Source of the DNA: Ephemerocybe angulata
Lineage: Eukaryota; Basidiomycota; Agaricomycetes; Agaricales; Psathyrellaceae
Direction of reading: 5' to 3'
Length of the DNA stretch: 64,000 nt
NCBI GenBank assembly: GCA_013368325.1
Contig: JAACJK010000002.1
Span: 868,001-932,000 of the forward strand
Shown: positions 11,659 to 21,300 of the stretch, in pieces
Numbering within the stretch: the first letter of the stretch is position 1
How the letters are laid out: every line of letters begins with the position of its first letter
Notes under the pieces: generated by a model
The model's input: only the letters and a program-made list of their open reading frames with translations
The model's database searches: none
What the model was told of the DNA's origin: nothing
Made by a program: the position numbers and the translations under genes

Positions 11659-14600
11659 CTACAGGTCATGGCGATGTCGCTTGCGGGGTGCACTGTCCTC
11701 CTCCGAAGGGCGTTTGAGACCGCGGGGCGGAGCCTGAGAATCGTGGGGGCAACCAACCGCGGAGGGCGCTGGAACGGGTGGCGCTGGAACTGAGAGGGCA
11801 GGCTCGCCTTTGGCATGAAGGTCCTCTTCCTCTATCTGTAAAAGCGCTACCCGGAACATCTCACCAAGGCGTGCATAGTGCTCATCTTTCCGGTCGGTGA
11901 TCGCTTTCAACTGCCGATCCCGTTCCTCGAGAGTGATCTCCTCATATCGAAGGTACCGAAGGTCCGATTTGGCCACGGCTCCCTCCTTGATAAGTTCGCG
12001 GAATGCGCGAAAGAGCGTCGTGAACGCTTCGCCGTAGGCGGACGGGGCGCGGATATTGGCATAGTAGGAGGGTCCTCGGACGAAGACTTCTTTGGAGTCG
12101 GCGCTGTTCCTGGCTACCGGATAATCCCAATTTTGCATGTACGAACGCTGTCTCCGAGTCAGAGGAGGTACTCCAGGACGACCGGATCCAAAGATGAGAT
12201 GGCAAAAGACGTAGAAGAATGATTCCAGGTCATCGAGATAGTCAAGGGGGGGACTAGGGTGGTCGTTGGTTGGATCTGAGCTACAGAGGGCAGAAATCGA
12301 CTGATACATACGAGTACCCTGCAAAGCATAGTTAGAGCGGGTAGTAAGGCTGGAAGGTTCGTGGACGCTCACCTTGTTCACATCCGCCTTCGTGTTGGAC
12401 ACACCTCGCTCGGCCCAAACGGCGAGATCGAGATCAATAAGAACACCACTGCGACCTGGGGCGCTGTCGGGGCCTTTGAGGAGGATATTATACATAGAAA
12501 TGTCTCTATGGAGAACTTGGCGGTTAAGGAGATCATGGTGTGCTGGAAGTCAGAGTGAGCTGGAGCCACTGCATGAGAGTTTCACGGTCGAGGACTCACC
12601 TGCGATAGCGTCGCGCAACGCCGATATCAGCTGGTGTCGGGACTCACAGAACCAGATAGATTGCCCATAGAGCTCGAGCACGACCCTTAGCTTGATACGA
12701 TTGGGAAATCCGCGAGGTTCGCAGTGTTCTGGGGCAAAGCGTTTCGTCTCGGCGCATGAGTCTTCGTGAGAGAGCATCTGAGCGACGCCATCGATTCCTC
12801 GAGCTTTTTCAAGGAAGAGAGTCTCAGGTGCATTATCCTCCGTTCGCCACAAATCCTTAATGAGGACACGCTTCCCCGTGTCTGGGTGAGTGCCATACCA
12901 GCAGATAGACTGTCCGAGGGTCGGGTCGGGCCAGGGTCAGCACTTTTTTGCTGACCCTGACCCTGACCCTCCAGGGCCGGGTCGGAGAGGGTTGACCCTT
13001 GGCCCGACCCTGCTGACCCCGGGTCGGCCCTTGACCCTGGGCAATTTTTCAGACTTCGAAATTTTGAAAATTTTTTTATATCATTTTGTACCCTTAAGTT
13101 AGCTCTATCTAGCTATACTAGTGTTCACTATACTACACATCCATCCAAGCTCATAAACAGCCTCACACTATAGCAGCAAAATCTAACAGGCATATTACTA
13201 CCTGTTATATCACCTGTATCACACTCAATACAGCTAAAATTAAATCACACTATAGAGGGAATCAATTACTTATGGAATAGTATGGATATGAAGGTCAAAG
13301 TTTATCTCATATGCACTGATAAAGTCACATATAGAGCCAAATATGTGGGGGTAGTAGGGTCAGGGTCGACCCCGGGTCGGCCCAGGGCCAGGGGGGCCGG
13401 GTCGACCAGACATCACCAGACCCTTGGCCCTGACCCTCAGGGTCGGGTCGGGGTCGGCCCGGGGTCAGCGGGCCGCGACCCGACCCCGGACAGTCTACCA
13501 GCAGACAGTCCCACGACCAACAGCCTCTGGACGGCAGAAGGGGGCAACATCCGTCGCGAGGTCAAACACGACCGCTTTCCCGTCTCCATCGACAGTCTTG
13601 AGAGTACCAGAGCTCTTCCTCCCAGTCTTGGGGTCGACTGACCACTGAACAGAAGTATCAATGCCCAAGACGTCCTCGGATGTCGAACTGATGCCTAGAA
13701 CGAGGCGAATAAAAGTATGCGGGTCGTCGTGGATGTTGATAGGCGGGGTAAGGTAAGTACCACCCCGATCGACGTGCACAAGGCGGACGTGACTCTCGGT
13801 CACAATGAGCGAGCGAACGAATTTGCGATTGGGCTGGTGGCTAAAGATCTGCCTAACGAGGAATGTCAGATTCAGAACCGATCCAAGAAAAAGAGATGGA
13901 CTTACTCGCAGTGCGATACGGGCCCAACCATCATTTCCTCCTCGCCCTTCCCAGAGAGGTCACTCTCGAGTCGAACGTGAATCGCGGACGCGACCTCGGT
14001 GTACTCGATTCCTCCGGAGCCCTCCAATGCCTCAAACGAAGGCCCGGTTGCTCGGATGAATATTTCGAGCGCGTTTCCCTCGGGGTCCTCAGGATACCGG
14101 ACGGAGGTTGCAGTCCGAGTAACGCCTGCTCTTCCAGGAGTAGAACAGCAATCGATGATGCACGACACGACCTCCAAGACGGACTCAAACAGGTCGCCGA
14201 AAGAACGCGGGCTCTCGGGTATATCAGCCCACCTCCCACGAGCCCTTCGACTTCGCCTATAGCCTGACGCAGGTTCGCCGAGGAAGTCATTGATATCTGA
14301 AATATCCAGTAGGTCGTGATACAGAGACGGCGCCCAGGTGGCTTTTGCGACTAATACGGTCTTTCCCAAAGTCCCCTTGGAGGAATCATCAGACTCTGGG
14401 CCACTAGAAGCAGATGGAGATGCGACGATCTCAGGAGCAAGACATCGAGGTACAGGCTTGGATGGTGTCGGTGCAGGGGCCTGTTGCGGCTGATTTGTTC
14501 GTTTGGAAGGCTTGCGGGAAGTTCCTGAAGCTTTACGGACCCCGGTTGCTGTCGGCTTCGAGGCAGTTGCGTTTCCAGAGCGCACAGACTTCGTTCGAGG

Positions 14601-14714
14601 CTTCCGAGCAGCGGGCGGAGGATTCAATGAACCAAGTGCAGGGGCGATATTTCCGGCGGCTGCTCGAGTTCGAGACCGCGTTTGATAGCGATACTGGGGA
14701 TCTTGTAAAGCCAT
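11659..14714 (-). pseudogene. FunK1-type protein kinase interrupted by a hAT-like element
   Basis: Exons on the minus strand: 13906-14714, then 12600-13852 (which contains the insertion 12906-13497), then 12373-12542 and 11659-12318. Leaving out the insertion and one target-site copy, the frame is continuous for 763 residues, so the gene was complete before the insertion. The N-terminus (YQTRSRTRAAAG) is basic and Pro/Ser-rich. FunK1 hallmarks are QPNRKFVRSL, GRGTVCW, HRDISMYNILL and LIDLDLA, and a basic C-terminus (PRKRHRH) ends the protein. As it stands, the first bases of the element give an in-frame TAG directly after GRGTVCW. Translation would stop before the catalytic loop unless the element is spliced out or excised. 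Confidence 0.85.
12906..13497. mobile_element. hAT-like MITE, 592 bp, inside a FunK1 exon
   Basis: The ends are TAGACTGTCCG and its exact inverted copy, continuing imperfectly into GGGTCGGG. The host sequence CCAGCAGA (12898-12905) is duplicated exactly at 13498-13505. An 8-bp duplication plus a TAG-type terminus points to the hAT superfamily. Both arms are packed with GGGTC/GACCC repeats that can fold on each other. The middle (about 13040-13340) is AT-rich and codes for nothing. The perfect TSD and TIRs suggest a recent insertion. Confidence 0.88.
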
Positions 14715-14940
14715 AATGATGAAAAAATCGAGGTTAGACGTGGTTGCAGTTTAAGAGCAATGTCTGGCAGTATTCAGGCTGCCCGGCTATCTAAGGTGAG
14801 TTGCCGAAGTTCTCACGGATGGGTGGGCCCAATTCGGCAGTTTGGGTTTGGACCAGTCAGTCACTGGTTGTTCTCTCCCACCATCCGTCCCATACAACTT
14901 TCTTGTTTACAACACCATCGATCCATACAACCTACGAGAA
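14715..14940. promoter_or_regulatory. Short divergent intergenic region
   Basis: A 226-bp gap separates the start codons of the interrupted FunK1 gene (minus) and the gene starting at 14941 (plus). It must hold both core promoters if both genes are transcribed. Confidence 0.35.
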
Positions 14941-15664
14941 ATGGCTGCTACAACACTTACAACTACGCGCTCTCGCGTTCAAACGCGTTCGCAAACGCGT
15001 TCTGGGGCTCAGCTGAAATCCGTCAAACCAATCACAGAACCAACAAGACGACCCCCCAAAAACAAGGCTGATGCTGGTGTAAACCTCCCCGGGATATCGA
15101 TAGCACCCCAGCCAATTGGTTACACCGCCAAAGCCAAGAAGAGTTACGCGCGAAAAGCCTCTGGCAAAGACGCGACGCAGGGTGCATCGCGCACCTTGCG
15201 ACGGAAGGGCAGGACGACGACGAAGCTAGACGGCATGTCTGTTGCAACTCCCCTGCCGGAGGTGAATGGAGCCGATTCTGTTGCAGACCTTGCCATCACA
15301 TATTTACCCGGTCGTTTATTTGTGCAGGTGTACCTGATCAGGAGGTTGCCGGTCAGGTGGACCTGGCGCCTCAGTGCCAGCAATGATATTCCCATATCTA
15401 GTGATTTACGGGCCTGGGCTTGGCCTGAAAGCCCAGGCTTGGGCCTGGCTTGGAGGGGCCCAGGCTCACTCAAAACACAAGCCCAGCCTGCCTAGAAGGC
15501 TTGGGCTTGGCTTGGCCTGGCTTGGGCCTAGGCCCGGGCTTTTCAATAGAATTATTTTGTAATGCATACAACATTGAGTCACAAATATTTGTATTGAATT
15601 TCTATAGACTGATCCTGAGAGTTAGAGAATGCTTCAAGTGGGAGTTAAATTGAGTAAAACTCTG

Positions 15665-15735
15665 TTGGAACATGCTGGAATTGAACCAGAGACCTCATAG
15701 ACACAACTCAACATAAATTCCAGTGCACTATTCTC
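15665..15735 (-). other. tRNA-like sequence (A and B boxes) within the element arm
   Basis: Read on the minus strand, a B-box-like TGGTTCAATTCC (15677-15688) and an A-box-like TAGTGCACTGGAATTT (15715-15730) are spaced as in a tRNA. The A box resembles that of the tRNA-like sequence near 62375 (TAGTGCAATGGTTTAG). It is probably a SINE-like or pseudogene remnant carried by the element. Confidence 0.35.
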
Positions 15736-15863
15736 CTGTTTTTATTTCCTGATATAGAAGCCCTGAGAAGCCCCAGGCTCAGGCTTTCCCAAACCCCAAG
15801 CCAGGCCCTAGGCCCGACCAAGCCTTGGTGAAAAATAACAAAGGCCTGGCTTGGCTCTGTAAC

Positions 15864-17182
15864 CCGACAGGTTTCGATTAATCGAAACGTTGAAAATCAA
15901 CACTTTTGCGTTGAATCAACGTTCGATTAAATGAGGGCGATTAATCGTGCCCAAGGCTAAATACACATTGGCAGCCATGGGTTCCGATTAATCATCTGCT
16001 TGTAAACCAATGTTTAATCCAGCTCTATTAATCAACCGGAGGGTACGGTGGGCATACTGCCGCGATGTCGTGTTGGGCTTGTGTTGGGCATGTGTCGATT
16101 AAACCAAATTCATTGAACACAATTTTTGTGTTTAATCACTTTGTCGATTGCCAAGTAACACTAATTCATCCTAAGCTTAAACCCATTCAGTTTATTCCTT
16201 GAGACCTGGTCCTCGCTCATCAACACAGCTCAACGGGAGTCGGTGACTCGGTGAGACGGTGAACGTAGCTGTCCCCTGGGAAAGCCGAGATCAATGTGGC
16301 GGGAATGATCCCACCTTTCCCTCGACCACCGAGCCCGATAGCGGTGGTAGAGGGGAAGGGGAGATGGCTAACTTGGCGATGGAGGACCCTCCTTATATAA
16401 CTTTTCATTGTTTATCGTTTCAAACCAGCGCGTCGCGACGCCTGCTGGATCACGAGTACGTGTTTGTTGAACATTACAAACATTTGCAATGCACAACACA
16501 CATGGCCAACATTTTTGGGCCTATATAAGTCGGAGTACATGTCCTAAATTTACCTCTGTCCTTCATTCCCCCTCCGCCACCCCTCCGAAGGGTGGCGAAG
16601 TGGACTTGGAGGATATTCCTGCTCCTCACGACGGACAGCACTGTCTGATGCGCCAAAAGAGGGGTTGATCTCCAACTTTTAGTCGGGGCTTCGGCTCGAC
16701 TAATTGAAGTCGTCAACGTCGTGTCGTCAAGGTACGTCGGTGCGCTGAGATGTGAGAGACTTGATTAATCTTGTGAATGTTTATTCGCCGGGTTTCTCTT
16801 ATCAACCGGCCTCCCCCACCTCCATCCGTACATTCTTTTAACCAAGGCATATTTTGTATTATGTAGTCGGCCTGATTAATCTACGATGTCCCGAATGATT
16901 AATCGACAGATGTTTAATCAGGAGCCAAGGTTTTAACCATGATTAACCCCGCGGCACCGATTAAACCGCTTTATTTAATCGATACATGCCCAGCTTTTCA
17001 CGCAGCTGGATGCCCACCGTACCCTGGATTAATCATTGGTTTACAAGCGAATGATTAATCGCAACCCGTGGCTGCCAACGTGTATTCAGCCTCGGGCACG
17101 ATTAATCGCCCTCGTTTAATCGAACGTTGATTCAACGCAAAAGTGTTGATTTTCAACGTTTCGATTAATCGAAACCTGTCGG
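15864..17182. mobile_element. Nested fold-back element with about 170-200-bp TIRs
   Basis: The left arm starts CCGACAGGTTTCGATTAATC and the right arm is its inverted copy. Near-identity runs about 170-195 bp, down to GGGTACGGTGGGCAT (16041-16055) and its mate near 17020. Both arms are studded with GATTAATC/TTTAATC motifs, some as the palindrome CGATTAATCG. The middle has a TATA-like CCTATATAAG near 16520 and a hairpin TAGTCG..CGACTA near 16680, but no convincing protein. No target duplication is evident. Confidence 0.7.
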
Positions 17183-17663
17183 TCTTTTGCTTGGCTTGGG
17201 CTTTTAGGGCCTGGCTTGGGCCCGCCTAGGGCTTCAGGCCCAAGCCTGTAATTCACTAATATCTTAGCCGTGTCAGAATTATAACCCTGGTAGGAGCCTT
17301 GAGCCTCTCGACATTACTGCAGCCTTTGACATCTTCAGTGCATCAGAGTCGAGTTACCCGTCTGCCGACCAAGCAGCCTCTGTACAGTCTGTTGTGAGGA
17401 TTGAGACGGTCAAGGCTATGCTCTTCACCAATAACTCGGGATGCTGGTCAAGTGGGGTCAAAATATGGCTCCAAAACCTATATAAGGCCCTGCTCGACAA
17501 CTATAATTTCAAGTTGGTTGTATTCTCATTTTGATGGAAATACGAACAATTCTCACCTCCGAGTCGGCATGAATTGAGAATACCCCGACGTCTGGGCGAC
17601 GTGGCGCAGTCAGAGCGCCGCCCAGTTACTAATACTTAGTAGCTCGTCGTGATGGAAATGCGC

Positions 17664-17689
17664 GCTCATCGTCCACGTGGACGATGAGC
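17664..17689. repeat. 26-bp perfect palindrome
   Basis: A perfect palindrome built as GCTCATCGTCCAC followed by its own inverse. A related hairpin with stem TGCTCATCG and a 7-nt loop lies 114 bp further on (17803-17827). Both share the half-site GCTCATCG. Confidence 0.8.
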
Positions 17690-17802
17690 CGCTGGTCCAC
17701 ATCATTTTTTTTATTCAAGCGACATTTTGACGCGAGTACTAAGTTGAATAGAAGGTATAATGAAGATCCAATGAAAATGAGGACATTTCGGAACAGTGAC
17801 CT

Positions 17803-17827
17803 TGCTCATCGTGCTCAGCGATGAGCA
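17803..17827. repeat. Hairpin with 9-bp stem TGCTCATCG
   Basis: Arms 17803-17811 and 17819-17827 are exact inverses around loop TGCTCAG. The stem repeats the half-site of the palindrome at 17664. The rest of 17535-18040 shows nothing recognisable. Confidence 0.7.
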
Positions 17828-18049
17828 GCTTAGGACAGCGGACGACCTCGCAACCGTACCCGACGTTCACCTCGGGTTCTCACAACTTCGTAAGCCCAGG
17901 AAATTCTATTGAGTCTGTGAATATGAGAACACGAAAAATGTTTGCTTTTTTTAAAACATTGGGCTCCACCCAGGATTCAATACAGATTTGTTTAAACTGT
18001 GTTTAAATCGCGCTTTAACACGTCTCAAACGCGGCCAAAATAATCGTGG

Positions 18050-18133
18050 AGTCGACGGGAATCGAACTGTCGGCCGCATGGCTGTGGGTCATGTGACATC
18101 GGAGCCTTCAACCGTTAGGCCAAAGCTGCGTTA
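18050..18133 (-). other. tRNA-like sequence or tRNA pseudogene
   Basis: On the minus strand, the A-box-like GGCCTAACGGTTGAAGGC (18104-18121) and B box AGTTCGATTCCCG are in order, followed by a TTTT run. The acceptor ends (GCAGCTT and GTCGACTCC) do not pair and the anticodon arm is over-long. It is therefore not a functional tRNA as read. Confidence 0.45.
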
Positions 18134-18339
18134 AGAGACCGCAATCTGGCCCGGTTATACCCCCTCCTCCCCCGCCCCTCGTACCTCCACCGTCACCTCT
18201 GCCCCGATTGCCATGATTTTGGGCGCATTGTAGAGGCGGTAGAGACTATGTCGCAGTCTGTTGCTCCTATGCATCACACTAAGATCTCAATGGAGGATGG
18301 ATCGAACTTGACAAGCGGCAAGTATTATTATACGCATCT

Positions 18340-21300
18340 TTACAAGCTATCTCCAAACATTTCATCCTGTAGAACAATCTCATAGTCGTCCAAATCATCG
18401 ATGTAGGCCCCCACCTCCCCATTGTCATCGTAAAGGTCTCGGCCATTCAGATCTTCATCCACCTGAGTTGGCTCGCTCTCCATCGTGACGCCGGACCCAG
18501 AAGCTTGAGGTGCTGCCTCAGCCGACAGGCCCGACGTACCCACAGGCACAGAGTTGGTTCGAGATTGATCGGGCGCCGTGCTCGGACGGGACGTGCGATG
18601 GTCAAATGTTGGCGGTATTTCTGGGATTTTTGCAGGCGGGAACGTCCCAGCATACATGTAGGTATGGCCAACAGACATCCCATATTGGTATCTCATAAAT
18701 GAGTCACGGTCCGCAAATCTGTGTTTGGGGACATCCGAGTCAGCGACGTTCTTTGAACAAGAAACCTGTTGACTGACCTGTTCAAACAATATTCATTCCA
18801 AGGATACTCTTCGTTATTCACCCAATGTGAGATCATTTCGGGTTCCTCAGTTCTGCCTTGGGAGAAACGGGGGACAATGTGAACACCCCGAAGTACGTCG
18901 GTTGGCTCGATGAATTGTAATCCATTAGGAGAAGACAAGGGGCAGAGCCGTAGGCGGTCCAGCTTGAAGTCTCCAGTTGTCTCGGGAATTGATTCGTACC
19001 ATCGTACCCACAGAAACTCGAGCCGGTGAGAGGTATGGCAGCGTGTGCCATCAGGAAGTGGACCAATGTAAAAGACATGAGCGTGGAAAACACCTAGTAC
19101 TTTGGCATACAGATATGGGTGCTCGTTTCTGACTGCTCGCGAGTTCGCGTTGTAAGCTGAATTGAGCAGCATGACATTGGACTGGGGAGTATCCACGTGG
19201 ATGACATCTTCGCTTCTTCGCACATCGTATGTCGTATAGTTCGTGCGCATAATCTTGTGGTGATATAATCGATCGTCCTGGATGCTGATGGACTCCCAAG
19301 CAGAATCTCCGAACTCTCCTGGATCAAAGCCAAGACACTCTGCAACGCGCATTAATAAATGCTGCTTCAGCTTAGCCATAAAATTCTATAGCGAATTCAA
19401 TTTTTAGCGCCGGCATTGAATAGGAGAGGCCCGACACTTACATCCAGATACAGGTCGTTCTGGGGGTCCCCTGGCACCATCAAGAACATCCTATGAAGGT
19501 CGAATATCTCGTCGGAACCCTGCCCAACTCTGTACTTTACGTCAAGGGAAGATTCGGGCTGAGGCGGCGGTCTATCTTTATCAGAATCAGACTGGGATAT
19601 ACGCCTAGCCTCTAGTTCAGCCCGGATGCGGGCCAATCGTGCTTGCCGTCGCTCGATTTGGGCCATTTGATCCTCATACTCTCTCCTGTCCGTTCGCGGG
19701 TACCATTGCTTAGGCAGCCTGTGGCATAGTTCTCCCTAGTGCAATATCAGAACTTACAGGCTGTTGGCAGAACTTCTCCAGAGAAAGTACTCACAATCTC
19801 AGTAGTGTATGAGTCGGTGGTTCCAAAATGGCGAATGGAGGCGACGTAGTCACCAAGGTAGTGAAATTTAATGGTGAACATATCCAACGAGGCAGGTCGC
19901 CGCGAAGTCGAGCCCGAAGCACCTTTGGTGGCTTTCCCTTCTCTACGCCCTCGGGCTTCGGCTTCCTTCTTGAGCTCCATGGTAGGGACTTTTGCGCACG
20001 TATCTTGCTCGAACACCCTCATTTGAGCCCCCAGGAGTGTGGTAGTATAGTCCAAGAAGTCCAGAGTGTGGTCATTATGAAGCCGAAGTTTTGCCAGGGC
20101 GTGCCATTGAGCGCAGATGTATAGCAGCTTCATTAGATTTGTATTGTGGGGCTCGGGGAGCAGTGATTCGAAAGCTGGGATGGAACACTGTCGCCTGGAT
20201 CAGACGAATTGAGCAGAAAGGAGGGAAGTGAGACCCTGTACCTGGAGGAGATCCTCAAAGTCTCGCGCGGCCCTCCTTTTCATTCCAGAAACGTTTCTTC
20301 TGAATTTCCGAATTCCGTCACGTCCGAAGCTCGGAATCGAGCGAAAGCTTTCAAGTTACGTAGATTCAAGGTCAATGATCTGCTCTTATACGAGCGCGGG
20401 TAGGGTAAGCACTCACCGTTCGTCTAACTCAGCAGTAAGCGTGGGGCCTGTTCGGCTCACTGTGAACGCCTCGAGCAGCCGGAGAAGATGGATAAACAGG
20501 CGCTTCCAAACACCAATCTCAAACTCATGCATAAGGTCCACCACTATTGCCGGTATCAGGTTGAATGGCTTAGACTCCATTAGGTCAGATAAGGCATTCT
20601 ACCAGGGGGGTGCGTAAGTCCTCTGTGCAGCTTTTGTGAGACACAAAGGGAAGAACTGACCTGGACGACGTTCAATGAGATTGGCTTCAAAAGCTTCTCC
20701 ACTTTGTCATTATCCACGGCAAACCCACCCTTGTATATCACTTCTCTAGCCTGCTCTGTCAGAAGTCTCTGCTTTGCCTCATCCCTCTGCTCGTCCAGGC
20801 GCGCTTTGTCATCAGGAGATCCCATCATGCCTATATCCTCCTTCTTGACGAGGCAACGATGGCAGGGACAGAGACCATTGTTGCGGATACCAGCAATGAG
20901 GATTCTTTACGAGCAGTCATTAGCTTGAACATCAATGGGAAGAAGAAGAAAACCTGGGTTACTTTTCTGGATAATCGGCAGAATAGGTGAGAATCCGGGG
21001 GTAGAAGATTCGTTTTTGTCCATCCGGACACATCAAGACGACACCGTTCTCCATAGCATCACGTAGCTCACGATCCAGAAGAATCGCCCATTGCTGGTGG
21101 AATACCTCCCGATGGCACAGCTTCAAGAGTGCGTCGGTTGGTACTTTTCCACCGTTCCGCTCCTTCATATAATCCTTGAAATCGTCGGATAACTGAAGGC
21201 GGGTGAGATCACGATTGAGCGGGTGAATAGAAAAATTGACTCACTTTCTGGAAATATGCGATGTGGTGACACAGGCGTTCGTTCGGTTGATTCCGACGAT

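Larger units (their letters stand above)
15399..17258. mobile_element. TIR element with GGCCTGGGCTTGG repeats, 1860 bp, carrying a nested element
   Basis: The ends TAGTGATTTACGGGC and TAGTGAATTACAGGC (inverted) form imperfect TIRs, continuing into CTTGG/CCTGAAGCCC units. ATATC is repeated directly at 15394-15398 and 17259-17263, a probable 5-bp target duplication. The arms are dense in GGCCTGGGCTTGG-like repeats, resembling in style the GGGTC-rich hAT-like MITE at 12906. No transposase is present. The bulk of the length is a second, nested element (15864-17182). Confidence 0.7.
14941..17534 (+). pseudogene. Unidentified gene split by a 1.86-kb element
   Basis: The first exon starts at ATG 14941 with TTTRSRVQTRSQTRSG, like the start of the neighbouring FunK1 protein (YQTRSRTRA). 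It continues as a basic, low-complexity region to about 15300. A transposon occupies 15399-17258. Downstream, an open frame at 17277-17534 (about SLEPLDITAAFDIF to FKLVVFSF, then TGA) begins after a plausible 3' splice site (GTGTCAG). I cannot join the pieces with confidence. The insertion may lie in an intron, which would leave the gene potentially functional. No family is recognised. Confidence 0.35.

Noticed and set aside
13282..13641. An open frame within the hAT-like MITE
   Set aside because: It crosses the element terminus and consists of GGGTC-repeat translation plus antisense of the FunK1 exon.
14842..15495. A complete 217-codon protein
   Set aside because: The last part translates the GGCCTGGGCTTGG repeats of the inserted element, and the natural ATG is at 14941. 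Only the first part is likely coding.
15399..17258. A classic 8-bp TSD for the outer TIR element
   Set aside because: Only ATATC is shared at both borders; the eight bases before and after do not match. The superfamily is left open.
18050..18133. A functional tRNA on the minus strand
   Set aside because: A and B boxes are good, but the acceptor ends do not pair and no anticodon stem of normal size forms.
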